From: Chrysaora quinquecirrha
Taxonomy: Eukaryota > Cnidaria > Scyphozoa > Semaeostomeae > Pelagiidae
NCBI GenBank assembly: GCA_014526335.1
Contig: JACTAT010000037.1
Coordinates: 8,122,566 to 8,186,565 of the forward strand
Length of the DNA: 64,000 nucleotides
Reading direction: 5' to 3'
The notes beneath the pieces were generated by a model. That model did no database searches. It was not told the DNA's origin and saw nothing but the letters and a program-made list of their open reading frames with translations. The translations under genes and the position numbers were made by a program. Position 1 is the stretch's first letter. Each line of letters begins with the position of its first letter. Positions 46,301 to 57,670 of this stretch are shown piece after piece.

Positions 46301-48711
46301 GCATGAAGCTATTGTTTTCTGTCAAAAGAGAATTCCTTCTTGGCATGCATGATGAAGGATTGTGATTATGGAAATGTTCTAAGGCTTTGAGATATGGAGT
46401 TGTCAAAACCTTATATCAAACTATCAAAATTTATTGCCGGATGATGGGAGATGGATCTCTCCCGTAACATTGCCCTACTAAATATCAAAGGCTTGTCATG
46501 ATAAGTGGTGACCATCATGTCTAATACGGTGTCAGAAACAGCCTTGATAAGTCTGAATATATTTACTCTATAAAAATTTAGTCTTGGTGAAAAGTTCTAT
46601 CTTGGCATTTGTATTATTGATTTAATGAGAGTTCAAAGTTTGGGATGTTAAAGGGCTTAGGCCAGTCAGGATGAAATGTTTCACTCCCAGGAATTTTTTG
46701 TGGTCAAAGCCTTTATAGAATCAGAAACTTTTAATGCTCATACATTAAAAGTCAGAGGGCTAGGGCAGTGAAACTTTGCAAGTTTGAAACTTGAAGTTTT
46801 TGGATGCTTCATAGGATTTAAGCATGTATCATTGTTGCATGCAGAGAGGATTGCCTTACTTAAGATATCAACCATCTTCCAGAAAAATTGCTTGCCAACC
46901 CAGACCTCTTTAAAAAGTCATAAACCCAACTTTTCTTATTAGTGGATTTCAATCCCGATATAAATTTATATGGATAAAGGATAATTCTTCAGATTTAGGA
47001 GTTTATTCAAGCAAAGTTCTTTCATTTTGCCCTTCCTTTGCAAGACCATTAAAAACAAGAAAGAAAATCATGACATACCTGGTAGCCTCTGATCAGTGAA
47101 AACACGGCCAAATGATCCTGAATGAGGTCATGTATATCCAACTGACTAATATCAATGTCTTCTTGTTGTTGTTTACCATTGGCAATTGTGACTTCAGAAA
47201 AGGGAATTGCTTTGGCACTGATTCCAGGTGGAGATTGGTAAGCTAAACCAGGACCAAGACCATTGCTGGCATTTTTGAAAAAAACATCCCAAGACTAAAA
47301 AACAAAACACGATATTTTTACAAACTGATTATTCTGTTATAGATTTTCAACATAATCTCATAAGGATAGCTTTGTTTGTTAGTTACTAGCAACAAGTTAT
47401 TCTTAATGTATTAAAAACTATCACATGTATCACAAGCAAGATGGGAGAAAGGATGTCCTATGCTATAGATCACTTTGGCATGAAATCAGACAGCATTAAA
47501 ATTTTTTGAAACACATATATCGAGTTTTCCATATGAAGATCTTATAAAGCAGCCAAAACTTAGTTTAGGTACAATGTTTCACTGTCTTGGTACTTGTGTT
47601 CTTAATTTTATGAGCATTCAAAGTTCAGATTTCCGTAAAAGATTAACTTGGTGAAACTTTTTACTCCACACGGTCAAAGCCCTTATAAAATCGTAAACTT
47701 TGGACACTTGTAAAATCGATTATACAAGCGCTGAGATAGTACAACTTTGCACCTAGACTAATTTTTGGGTGCTTTATAAGATTTTCGCAGCGAAAAATTG
47801 ATATCTTGCAATTTTCCGAAAAAAAATTTGTACCGAAATAATCTATGTCTATGTGCAACAGACAAATGCAGTTTAGTTTTAGTTTTAATGCATAGAAGCA
47901 AGTTAGCAGGATCTGCTGGCATCCCTAGCTATAATCATTATATTCTTCATTTTTAATGTGGGTGTTTCTTGGAGCAAATAACCTATTCAAAGCTGTCAAG
48001 CTCTGACAGGTCACATATGAATATCTTAAATTGAAAATATCCCTTTTTTATCCACAAAAACATGATAAAGTTTGCATTATTCATTATTTTTCATATATCA
48101 AAGATAAAAGAATTAAGATTAATGAATATTATTGTACATTGTTTGAATAGTGTTGTTTCAGTAGTTTCTAAATAGTACCTGTTATGTAGTTGAAAACGTA
48201 GGCATAACTTTTATGACTCGCAAAACATGTTGGAAACTGGGTTGATGCTGATGACGTATGGAGAGCCCCGCGTGTTTACAAACCACAAAGACAACCCAAC
48301 TGCCCAAGACTCAAAACTATCTGTAGACTGTATACATTATTGGTTGACATAAGGTAGCTTAACCATTGAGTATTATATAGTATAGTAACAACACAACAGC
48401 TCAAGTCTAGTCCCACAATCTACAAATCAACAAGGAAATGAAAATGAAAACACAAAAAAACAGGCCTAACTACCCACTCGGTGTACACTTTTCGGATCCT
48501 TGCTCCATGACTCGTACATTTCCTCCACATAATTACTGCTGCTTCCATTTAGAAAGGGTTCTAGATTAACAGTTGAAGCAAACACTCTTGGATAAATTTT
48601 CCCTGGATTTGAATTGACTCCAGGTCTAACAATTCGCGAAGAGCAAACATTCAAGCCACGCATAAACTTGCCACTCAAGTTGGCTAAATTTCTCGATCCA
48701 ATTTTATACAT
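34301..48711 (-). CDS. OGDH: 2-oxoglutarate dehydrogenase E1, N-terminal half (16 exons)
   Basis: Mitochondrial ThDP-dependent E1 of the TCA-cycle 2-oxoglutarate dehydrogenase complex. Exons: 48711-48478, 47294-47079, 46216-46114, 44641-44541, 44088-44031, 43738-43642, 42485-42422, 41773-41691, 40850-40760, 39974-39866, 39727-39657, 38810-38682, 37247-37185, 36297-36181, 35711-35559 and 34403-34301. All junctions are GT-AG and phases close through all sixteen. The start is Arg-rich and lacks acids, as expected for a mitochondrial presequence; then [45 protein letters not shown] and [16 protein letters not shown]. The ThDP motif runs from [10 protein letters not shown] to VVVNNQ, then [19 protein letters not shown]. 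It stops at [10 protein letters not shown], about residue 540 of roughly 1020. The transketolase-type pyrimidine domain and C-terminus were not found in the window. Confidence 0.96.
34927..35515. repeat. (AAAC/AAACA)n microsatellite, strongly strand-asymmetric
   Basis: About 590 bases almost free of T on the plus strand, made of ACAAA and CAAAC units. It lies in an OGDH intron, so the pre-mRNA would carry a long U/G-rich tract. The 246-codon open frame is an artefact. Confidence 0.95.
36700..37088. mobile_element. TIR element, AAGAAAC variant (inverted relative of 16799-17185)
   Basis: Ends TACACGTTTTTTAAAAGAAA and TTTCTTATAAAAAAAACGTG. The interior is the reverse complement of the 16799-17185 and 62561-62961 copies (shared GTTTCTTAACT and TAGTTCTAGG). 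Located in an OGDH intron. Confidence 0.8.
37893..38314. mobile_element. TIR element with 9-bp target duplication, copy 2
   Basis: Ends CAACCTCGTCCCCAGG and TTGGGGACGAGGTTG. Perfect 9-bp duplication GATTTAGAG at 37884-37892 and 38315-38323. Near-identical along its length to 8789-9202 in the same orientation. Located in an OGDH intron. Confidence 0.92.
40081..40664. mobile_element. TIR element filled with TTAGAC/GTCTAA motifs
   Basis: 17-bp perfect inverted ends, AGGGACCGTGTCCATTG and CAATGGACACGGTCCCT. Between them are about twenty copies of TTAGAC or its inverse GTCTAA, mostly direct in the left arm (40116-40270) and mostly inverted in the right arm (40490-40645), around a motif-free centre. 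Non-coding. Located in an OGDH intron. No clear target duplication. Confidence 0.85.
43145..43178 (+). other. G-quadruplex-capable G-run cluster
   Basis: Runs of four to six G separated by single A or AGA (GGGGGAGGGGGAGGGGGG, then AGAGGGGAGGGGG). This satisfies the usual four-run G4 pattern on the plus strand, in an OGDH intron. Confidence 0.7.
43247..43524. mobile_element. CAAACATTGTTGG-type TIR element
   Basis: Left GGCCCTCGCCAAATGATC, right GATCGCTTGGCC; inner CAACATTT and AAATGTAGGACCAACAATG are inverted. Same family as 50224-50491. Located in an OGDH intron. Confidence 0.75.
43915..44012. mobile_element. Truncated AAGAAAC-family element
   Basis: Right end TTTCTTATAAAAAAAGAGTG plus two internal AAGAAAC copies; the left tip is missing. 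It ends about 20 bases before the donor of an OGDH exon. Confidence 0.6.
45449..45600. repeat. 26-bp tandem repeat (GACCTAGGACCAGGACCCAT...)
   Basis: Five to six units with starts at about 45468, 45494, 45520, 45546 and 45572. Located in an OGDH intron. Non-coding. Confidence 0.9.
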
Positions 48712-49551
48712 GTTCGCGATTTAGTCTTTATAATTTCAAGTCTCAATAACGTTCTAAATTGTTTATTTGTCCTTTGAAGTTTTAAAAGCGTAATGAATTC
48801 CCCAGAAGACATTTAAATATCAGCAAGATGTGTTATGACGAGCAGCTTTATCCGTCTCTTCGCGATTGATTGATATGAATTTAGGCCCAAATCAGGGTTG
48901 AATGGATCTGTTTTGCGCGCCTCCAATTCCAAGCGGCTGTTCACCAAACTCTTCAATCAGGAATGTTTTTCCCTTTCCAGATATCTTTATTGCATTTATT
49001 GAAATCACTTAGTTAGTATCCAGTAAAACTTGAAACAAACCAGAAAATCAAGCCTTTAGCTTTGATGAACACACGACAAACGCCAAACTCAATGAAATGA
49101 GGAGAGCAAAGCAAACTCAACACTTGCATGTCATTTGACGTTGTGGAGGACTGGGAAGCATTGTCCGAACTCGCCCGGTTTTAAGTATTTTGGGACGTCG
49201 GTTGAAACGAAACGAAACTAAAATCCGTCGCTTTCGCACCCAACGAACATCTGGTTAATTCTCGTTTTCATGTCCTTTCTCAAGGTAATTATTAGATATT
49301 TATTAGATTTTTAATTCATGTTATCAACTTGATGGCAAATAGTGTCAAACAAAGTTATGAGATGAAAAAAATAAAAATTGTAAACATATTTTGCATTTCA
49401 TTTCATTTTATTCTCCGAAAATTTTTCCGTACCACAAAACGAAAACCGAATGAAAAACGAAAACAAGTCCGATTCTGGCGAACTCGAGGCTCTGGCAGCC
49501 ATTTTGTTTCTATTGGCAACTTGTAATGAAAATATTCTTTTTCCGCGAAAA
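48712..49551. promoter_or_regulatory. Shared upstream region of OGDH (-) and UPF0728 (+)
   Basis: The two start codons are 840 bases apart in divergent orientation, so this stretch should hold both promoters. No TATA box is evident. At 49204-49219 the string GAAACGAAACGAAACT fits the interferon-stimulated response element (GAAANNGAAA). Assignment as a bidirectional promoter is inference. Confidence 0.55.
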
Positions 49552-51056
49552 ATGGTGGTCAAACAGCACGTTATTATTAAATACGGCCCGTATGACTCTG
49601 CATATAACCTTTCACATAAAACAGAAAGGCTTGAGGGCTTGAAATGTAAGTTTTAATTTAAGCTATGATCAGTCAAATTGAGGCTATGCACGAAATTTTT
49701 GTGTAACTGTTTCACAGGCCAGGCCTAGTCTGAGGTCTGAGGAGGACCCAACGACGTACCGTATTTATCTGAGTGTAATCCCTCTTCTTTTGTAGGCATG
49801 CTAGAAACAGACGATCATACTGTTACATTTGAAAAGACTGAAGAACAAAATGCAGTCGAACTTATTGTGCATGACGAAATAATTTTCAAATGTAAAATTC
49901 AGCAACTTGAATTCGGTAAGAAGAAGGACACAGAAGCCTGCAAGAGCACGCTAATTTTGAGCAAAAATTTCTAAAATCTATCCTACTACAGGAAAGTGGG
50001 AAAACCCCTTGAATCCCTTCATCAGACAAAAACGCATGAGCAGCAGTGCATTTGTGTAGCTGATCATCGTTGCAATAAGATTAGCGAATTCTTTTTTACT
50101 GTTACAAGAAAACGCACTCTATACTGCTTCTGCGCATCCTAACGCACCCTCTACATACGTCTCAAAGTGCGCTTCAGGCGGATACGTCTAATTTCCGTCA
50201 AACAAGACTCTGACTTTAAGCCCTGCCTGGCCAAACGATCAAACATTGTTGGTCCAACATTTGAGATTTGCTTGTCAAGAAAAATGTTTGACCGATTGGC
50301 CACGTCCAGAAACACTGCTCGTCCGGCATTTTTTGTGTGCGTCAAGCACAAAATGTTTTTTATCTTTTTCAAAAACATATATGCTTGTACTTGTCAAGCG
50401 ATGTTTATGCACGCGGTCAAACGGTCAAACATTTGTTGTAAAGTTAATTTAAAATGTTGCACCAACAATGTTTGATCGTTTGGCCAGGGCCTACTACGTT
50501 ACAAAATGAGGCCAGAATAGTCAACGCTAGCCCCTGTGCAAATGATCAAACATTGTTAGTCAAACATTTTAAATTTGCTTTACAACAAATGTTTGACCGT
50601 TTTGCCACATTCAAAATCATTGCTTGACAAGCAAAAGTAACAAAGTTTATCGCGTGATGTTTTTGAAAAGGTTCAAAAGCATTTTTTCTTGGTGCGAACA
50701 AAAAAAGTTGGGCGAGCAATGTTTTTAGACGTGGCCAAATGATCAAACATTTTGCTTGACAAGCAAATATCAAATGTTGGACCAATGCTTTATCTATGGC
50801 CAGGGCCTTAAAGCAAATTCATTTCACTGCTCATAGTCGTTATATGATGCCAATAACACGATTCAATTTAACGTTTGGTTACGGATTCCATTCAAATTTG
50901 GGCTTCCGTTCCTGTAGTAGTTTTGTTTCTTATAAGCAAAAGACTATTCTTCTAGCAATCATTTTCACCATTTGATATTTTTTCCTTTAAGGAGGAGATG
51001 GACAACTTGATCCCTTGTGCTTAGAAGCCTTAGAAGCTGTACGAAAGGCGTACTAG
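49552..51056 (+). CDS. UPF0728 protein (C10orf53 homologue), complete
   Basis: Small protein of unknown function, 92 residues. Exons: 49552-49645 (MVVKQHVIIKYGPYDSA), 49796-49915 (FEKTEEQNAVELIVHDEIIF, KCKIQQLEF) and 50992-51056 (GGDGQLDPLCLEALEAVRKAY, stop). Splice sites are GT-AG and phases close. It aligns end to end with human C10orf53 from memory (RYGPYSAAG, NVVELMVNEEVIFHCNIKDLEFGGDGKLDPLCEKARIAV in pieces), including length. The upstream in-frame Met near 49450 would add a tail not seen in the family, so 49552 is preferred. Intron 2 holds two MITEs. The gene is head-to-head with OGDH. Confidence 0.93.
50224..50491. mobile_element. CAAACATTGTTGG-type TIR element (best copy)
   Basis: Inverted ends of about 40 bases: left CTGGCCAAACGATCAAAC, ATTGTTGGTCCAACATTT; right GTTTGATCGTTTGGCCAGGG. 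Non-coding. Located in intron 2 of the UPF0728 gene. Confidence 0.85.
50526..50809. mobile_element. CAAACATTGTTGG-type TIR element, second copy in the same intron
   Basis: Left CAAATGATCAAACATTGTTA, right AAATGTTGGACCAATGCTTT then GGCCAGGGCC. Same interior motifs as its neighbour 35 bases away. Confidence 0.75.
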
Positions 51057-51425
51057 AAATCAAAACAAAGAACTCTTTACGATGACTCTAAACGATAATT
51101 GATTACCTTCAGCATCTAAAAATATAGTCTGTAAATAGATACCTTTATATTTGATTTGTCAGTAAAACTTTTTTTACTCTTTTTACTTCTTCCTACTCTT
51201 ATTATTATTAGCCATAACCTTGAAATACTGAAGGTCCAAAGTATAACACAGACCCCTAACGACCCCTTAAAAGGGAGAAAGATCAACCCCCTTCCCTTCT
51301 CTTTTGAAAGCTGCTCTCCAACGTCATAACGCAGTCATTTTCCCGACCCTTCTGTACGGTTCTGACGTCTTGGTTGGAGCCCAAGATGAAGAGAACCCCG
51401 TTAATTGGGTTTAGAGCAAAGAGTT

Positions 51426-51957
51426 AAGCTATGGCTAAACTAGGAGACTTGTCTTGCGGGACACTTTATTCGCCGTTTCTCCCAGTCCCACGGTGGCTAA
51501 ACATGCGAGTGACAAGCGAGCAACATGTCCCCGTAGTCATTTGTAGGTCGCGTAGACCCCGGGGGGTACTTCCATTGTTCAATATACTAGACGTGCCGCC
51601 CAAATGGGTAACCTTTAAAGCGCCAATTTCCCTACATATGGGTTGATTTTTCGTAGAGAATCTCTACACATGGGTAGCAAAATATATATAACATTTTAAA
51701 CATGCATTGCTTTATGGCTAGACATGTGTGGGTTTGGAAAAACTGGGCGGCACGTCTAGTCTCTTGAACAATGAAGTCCCCCCCGGGGGGCATAGACAAA
51801 AAAATGTTTCTATTGTCTCCCAGAAACATTCGCATGTGTCTTGCTACAAATTTTGCTGCGCGCTACAAAGTTTCCGAGGCGGCTAAACTGGGAGACAACG
51901 AGGGGACATCAAATTCGCTCGCGACATGTCTCCTAGTTTTGCCAGGCCTTTAGGTTC
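51426..51957. mobile_element. CTAAACATGCGAG-type element, interrupted
   Basis: Outer parts (51426-51557 and 51793-51957) match the uninterrupted copy at 59951-60189 (shared GGCTAAACATGCGAG, TTTTGTC(G)CGCGCTACAAAG, GGCTAAACTGGGAGACA). A second element, 51558-51792, is inserted in it. Confidence 0.8.
51558..51792. mobile_element. 235-bp CCCGGGGGG-tipped element nested in another element
   Basis: Left CCCGGGGGGTACTTCCATTG, right GAAGTCCCCCCCGGGG. Flanked by TAGAC at 51553-51557 and 51793-51797. The intact host copy at 59951-60189 has a single GAGAC at this point, supporting a 5-bp target duplication. Confidence 0.85.
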
Positions 51958-52833
51958 ATTTTCTGTATATCTAAATAAACAATTACATGCTGTAACCGAG
52001 TCAGTGGTTCTTAGGCTTCTAATATTTAAAATTCTAAAAGTTTCTTAAGAGTAAAAGTCCACTTATTCAGTATTCCAATTTTAGATGGGCATGGGATGGG
52101 AGATAGTGTCGACGAAGTTCAACTGAGGTGATTTTTCATTAATTTCTACTTCATCAAAACTCGACTCAAAAGTATTGCGTTTTCCTCCTCTTTTAGTTTC
52201 AATTCTAAACAACTAGCTCTTTATGTGAGTAAAGCTGAACTTTCTGCTTTGAAGGACCTTTCTAAACACAAATAAGTTCCGAAGGCCCCCGATACGTTAA
52301 CAATATGTCACCCGCCAGCTGTATCGAGTCCTATCGAGTTGATCAATTCGCAGTCACGTTTCTCCATCTCTTTCTCTCTTTCTCCCTCCCTTCCCCCTCT
52401 TTCTCTTATTTTAGTGTTTAGAAGAATGATGATGCAGGAGCGAGAGCGATGTTGCAACATGAGGTCTGGAGCGAAAAAGAAACTCCACGGGAAAATTTAA
52501 CACGACGAAAACTGTTTTTCAAGTTTCCTGGAGACTAGAGGCAGTACGAGCGACGCGACTACACTGAATGACTCTGTTGCATTGAAATGGACATCGGTCA
52601 AGTGATATGTTGCCTGGAAAACTTTTCAAAGTCAACGTTGAAAACTGTAACATTGTACAAGCTAACTTTCATTGAAGGGAATTGAAGGGAATGAACAGTT
52701 AGGAATAAAAATAAATATTAAAAAAAAATCAAATTTCTATTGATTATCAATTTTTTAACACAATTTATTTTCTTTTATATACACCCTACATACATTAGAG
52801 TTTGTTCTCTATCTATCTATTTATATATATTTA

Positions 52834-55121
52834 TTATACATCTTTGTCTGCATTCATTTCTTCATTTCTTCTCTTCATTATTGCGCTAATTGTTGAAAAT
52901 TTCAGTCTATAGTCTTCGTCATCCATGTCACATGACATCGGAAAGCGCGCCGTAATGTTTCTAGCCTCGGAGTGAACTGGCTTCAATTTTTCAATACTTG
53001 GAAGCGAGGGTTCGGCCAAGTCTTCTTCGAATAAGCTAGGTCTGTTTGCATTCTCTATTCGGTCCAGACGCTTTTTAATACCAATGATATCACGCTGTGC
53101 AAAAATTACAAAGTTTTTTTATAAGAAACTGCTTCTAAAAGAAATCGCGTTTAGGTAACTTGACAAAGACAACGAGATTATCATTCGAAAATGTTCAGCG
53201 TTTTGTATTAGTCAATTCCTGAGGAATGACATTTGGATCGCAAATAAATACGTTCATGCATACTCAAACACGTTATTTTAATATAAAGAACCTTTGGTAT
53301 GAGTTGAGGCTGGAGTTCCTTAATTTTTCAACAAAATGAGGCTGAAGTTGCTTATAGAGTTCCTTGTCGTGAGATATTTTTGACTACTAATTTTTACAGC
53401 AAATTCATATAAACTTGCTTCTCTTTCTAATTTTAAATATAAATCGAGTCTTTTTTGGCAGAACGATGGGAAATATATTGTTATTCTGTTATTTTTGTGT
53501 ACAAATCGTCTTGTTCTTGAAGAAAATTATGCTTTCATCCGAGCCTCGACAGTTCCTTAAAGTTTCTTTCTTTCGGGTATAATGACTATAATTCACGAAA
53601 AATGCAAACAAATTTTCCAGGGGGAGCGAGGGCGATTTTTAAATATTATTTTTTCCCAAAAGGCCCATGTCCTGTTACAGCCACCACCTTAATTGGAGAT
53701 GTCCGATTTTATAGCCATGCGAAAGTCCATGTGAAAAGCTGCAACAAAAACAAAAGTACTCACTTTCAATGGCTTTGTAATTTACTTGGCAAAAAAATTA
53801 GAATTTTCGACTTTCAATTTAGGCCCGAATTTTTTTTCGGCTTAAAAATCAGAGCTTTGGTGGAAGGAAATGTTAAAAACTTCCGTCATGTTGAAGAAAT
53901 TAAGCACGCAGCCATTTTGAATGCAATGCAAATATAGTATCCTACGTGATAATACACGAATCAAGGCTAGTCTACAGAACAAGGGAATATTGGACTCGGA
54001 AAAATAATTTGTAACCGTATAGTTACATCGTCAAATAAAGGGTACAAGCCGCCGGGTCCATGTCAGAGTATGATTTCATATAAGTTGTAAGTCTGGGCAA
54101 AGACATATCAAACGTAGATCTACAGTATATATTTCTTCAATTTTCAGGCACTTACCTCGTGTGCACAATCAAAAGTAACCAACTGAACAATGTCGGCTTG
54201 CATGTCTTGAAATTTATTCATAACATTAACGACATCTTTGTTCCACTGCGCGGATTTCTCATGGATGAATTTCTGAACTGTTGGTTCCAGTCTATCTTTC
54301 TCCTGTTCCATCGTTGATTCCATCATTTCGATTGCTGTTTTCACAGTTTTAAAATCTTTTAGAGTCGCAAAGGAGTTTTTCAATTCCAGCACACATTTTC
54401 TTAGCTCTTCTCCTTTGAGTTCCTAAGGGACAAAATTCACTCTAAAAAAACACTATAAAAAGACGAGATAAACTTTTCCCAGTGACTTAGACCCCGTTTG
54501 CACAAGGGTACATAAAAAGAAGAACCAATTTTGTAGCAAGCATGAACTAAAAAAGTACAGTCGTTAAATATTTCTGAACTGGATAGGAGACGATCCACTT
54601 CTTCTTTCTCAATTTCACACACTTCAAAATTCGATGAAAAATTGTTTGCTGTGCTCTAAGTTCTCTTGGGAAACTTGACTTCTAGACCAAGACTTCTTTA
54701 CTGACCTGACTTGACTTGACATAACGTTGGCTTTTCAACAATTTTCCACTTCTGGGACCATCTGGTATGACAGGGTTGGACAATCTGTGAAAACAAAAAT
54801 TGAAGCAGCCAAAAAGAAACCGAACCCTACCTGCGCCTCAATTTGCTTGAAAATTCCTTTTTTGTCAAGACAGTATGAATGATCAGATTCTTCGCATTTC
54901 CTCCTGAGACCGTGAAGATCGCTCTCTAATCGACCGAAGGATCTCCCAAACATGTCTTGCATATCATGAAGCTTTTGAGCGCAACCATTTGCCTCTCTGA
55001 TGAGATCTTTCTCAGTGTTACTCATCTGTCGTTCAGTTTCGACACTTCTTGTTTTGAAATGTGAAAGCTCTCGTTGCAAACTCTGAAGAATCATTGATAA
55101 TTGTTTGATATCTTCTTTCAT
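52834..55121 (-). CDS. Coiled-coil protein, unrecognised
   Basis: Three exons with closing phases: 55121-54831 (start MKEDIKQLSMILQSLQRELS), 54422-54156 (ELKGEELRKCVLELKNSF to VTFDCAHE) and 53094-52834 (RDIIGIKKRLDRIEN, ends NEEMNADKDV, stop). Predicted 272 residues. The first two exons are dense in L, E, K, Q with hydrophobic residues at heptad-like spacing (SLQRELSHFKTR, MFGRSFGRLESDLHGLRRK), so a long coiled coil is likely. The tail is polar and acidic. No signal peptide or membrane span. The first exon may begin at 55132 after an acceptor, so a further 5' exon is possible. It lies on the same strand as, and downstream of, the death-fold gene; a link between them is only positional. I do not recognise the family. 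Confidence 0.7.
53107..53575. mobile_element. Reverse-complement relative of the AAGGAAC element
   Basis: Left ATTACAAAGTTTTTTTATAAG. The interior (GAGTTGAGGCTGGAGTTCC, GAGGCTGAAGTTGC) is the inverse of 19085-19441. The right tip is lost. Located in an intron of the coiled-coil gene. Confidence 0.6.
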
Positions 55122-56040
55122 CTGCTCTCTCTCTATAACGAAAATAAGAAATGATTACAATAAAACCAGACATACTCGTATTGTTGACGCATATACTTAG
55201 CGTTGCATTTATTAAGCCAACTACTGCTTTGCTTTCGATAGATTTAACTAGCAAAATGAGAACGTTCTTAACAATTAAAAACAAAACAAAATTGAAGAAG
55301 GCGATTCCTCTAGCTAATGCATCCCGCTTTTTTAAGAGATTTATAAAGTTTAAAAGATTCAAAAGACCTGTAGGATTTATGAAGATTTATCGTCAAGGTG
55401 TACGAGATTTATGAAGATTAACGAGATTTATAGCCCTTGGTTCATCCTACAACACCAACCTTAAATCAACCCTGTCCCTAAAAACAGTTAAAATTAGCCC
55501 TAATGCTAAAACAATAGCCCTTAAGCTAAAGCATTAGCACTAATGCGAAATGTTTTCAGCTCAAAATCTTGACCGTTAATTTTTAACGCTAATCGTTAAT
55601 CTCCTTGCCCTAAACTAATCTTACCTCAAAATTCTAGCCTAAAGCCACAATTCTATAGCGCTAAACTGCTTTCTTAAATTGAGCTTTTGCCCACGAAATA
55701 AAGATGTAGCCCCCAAACTGCAAACGAACATGAAAGTGAAGTTGATCGAAAAAGAGCAAAACGACCCCAAAAGGAGTGCAAAGAAGAAATACTACAAGTT
55801 TGCATTAAATGTTTACCAGCTCTGCTTCGGCGTCTGGACGAAAAGTTTCCCATTTTTTCAAATTGATTCGTGTTTTCTTCAGAGGTTGATGCACGATGTT
55901 GCTCTTTCGCTTGTTTTGCGTGTTTATCGATTCGTAAACTCTGTATTTCATTAGAATCATTTATCCATTGATGACGTCACATAGATTGGCAAGGTCAATT
56001 TATAAAACGTATAATTACCAATGGATAATGTAGACTAATT

Positions 56041-56535
56041 ACACGAGTCGTACTATTCGCAAACAACAACCAACAATCATTACCCGATCAACCACAACAA
56101 CAGGTTTCTGTTTGCTTCATGGTACGACTTAGACTTATTACACGAGTCGTACTATTCGCAAACAACAACCAACAATCATTACCCGATCAACCACAACAAC
56201 CGGTTTCTGTTTGCTTCATGGTACGACTTAGACTTATTACACGAGTCGTACTATTCGCAAACAACAACCAACAATCATTACCCGATCAACCACAACAACA
56301 GGTTTCTGTTTGCTTCATAGTACGACTTAGACTTATTACACGAGTCGTACTATTCGCAAACAACAACCAACAATCATTACCCGATCAACCACAACAACAG
56401 GTTTCTGTTTGCTTCATAGTACGACTTAGACTTATTACACGAGTCGTACTATTCGCAAACAACAACCAACAATCATTACCCGATCAACCACAACAACAGG
56501 TTTCTGTTTGCTTCATAGTACGACTCATAACCATT
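56041..56535. repeat. 99-bp tandem repeat, five units
   Basis: Unit starts at 56041, 56140, 56239, 56338 and 56437 (each ACACGAGTCGTACTATTCGC), nearly identical. 99 is a multiple of three, so a plus-strand frame stays open over it (33 residues per unit, with LITRVVLFANNNQQSLPDQP). Each unit also contains the inverted pair AGTCGTAC / GTACGACT. No splice context or homology supports a gene. Confidence 0.92.
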
Positions 56536-57303
56536 GGGGTTCAAAACCTGACCTGTTTTGATATGACGGCGGCAGCTCAAAATGTCGCGCGCGCAGTCCA
56601 AGCCATATATAGCGGCAACTAATGTTGTTCTCCAGTCTGAGGAAACAGTTGTCTGTTGTTGTTGTTGTTGTTAGAAGCTGTTTCCGAAAGAGTGGGAGGA
56701 AGGTAATAAATCTACGGATAATGCACGAATCCGCAAAATATGGCACTGGGGAGCATTCGACCACAATGCATTGCGTTCTATAACGAAATTTACAGTGGTA
56801 TTATTGAACTTTTATGTCTAAACCCAACGCACCATGGTCTTGTGTCCTCGACATCATCTTCTGCGGAGTCGGCTACTATCCACATATCACAAATAACGAA
56901 CGAGAAATGGTTCCACCGCAGTGGAAAGGATAATTTTTGGGCTTTAACTCAAATGAATTGCTAATGCGGGGCAAGGTTAAGTAAAATTATTGCAACCAAC
57001 TGTTCGATATAGCTACGCGCTCTGGCTCTAGTTAGCAACCAGTTCCTTTGAGATATTAACAATATCTTCTGAATCATGAATAATGAGTCCGAAAAAGCCC
57101 CTTACACTATAACTTTGTTGAAACATGTGATAGCGTTGCGAGATGAGCTTCAGCCCCAATCTTGTTACATGAGCCCCGCTCTTCGCAAACAGCAGCAACA
57201 ACAACAAGAACCATACAGCTGTTTGCTCAGAGTGGTTTCAGCGTCCAGCATAGACTCAATAGCGATAACTACGACTCATGTAATAAGTCTACTTCAGCCG
57301 TTA

Positions 57304-57670
57304 AGCCGGTTTTCCACTAAGCGAATTTGTTCGCGCGACGCGATGAATTTCGCATCGAAAGTTTGACATATAGGTTTTCCACTAGGCGCTCATCTAACAA
57401 TTAGAAAATCTGAATGACCTCCTTTCAGAAAATTTGGAAACGTGTTCTTTTGTCTGTTTGATTTGTTTTGGCGACTTGTGATTATTTTCTAAAAATTTGA
57501 TTGGTTATCGCTTTCGATCGCTTCAAGAAAGTAGAACCTGGTCGAACTACGAAATTGATCGCGGCGAAGAGCTGCAGCGATGGATTTCGCTTGTCAAAAG
57601 TGTAATACGCATGCGTAATATCTCATCGCTTCGCGTCGCGTGAACAAATTCGCCTAGTGGAAAACCGGCT
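57304..57670. mobile_element. PIF/Harbinger-type MITE
   Basis: Inverted ends of about 45 bases: left AGCCGGTTTTCCACTAAGCG, right CGCCTAGTGGAAAACCGGCT. Flanked by TTA at 57301-57303 and 57671-57673, the 3-bp target typical of PIF/Harbinger. Non-coding. Confidence 0.85.

Larger units (their letters stand above)
51057..52833. other. Intergenic region between convergent UPF0728 and the coiled-coil gene
   Basis: Contains the nested pair of elements at 51426-51957, a CT-rich tract at 52356-52412, and AT-rich sequence before 52834. No gene seen. Confidence 0.6.
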
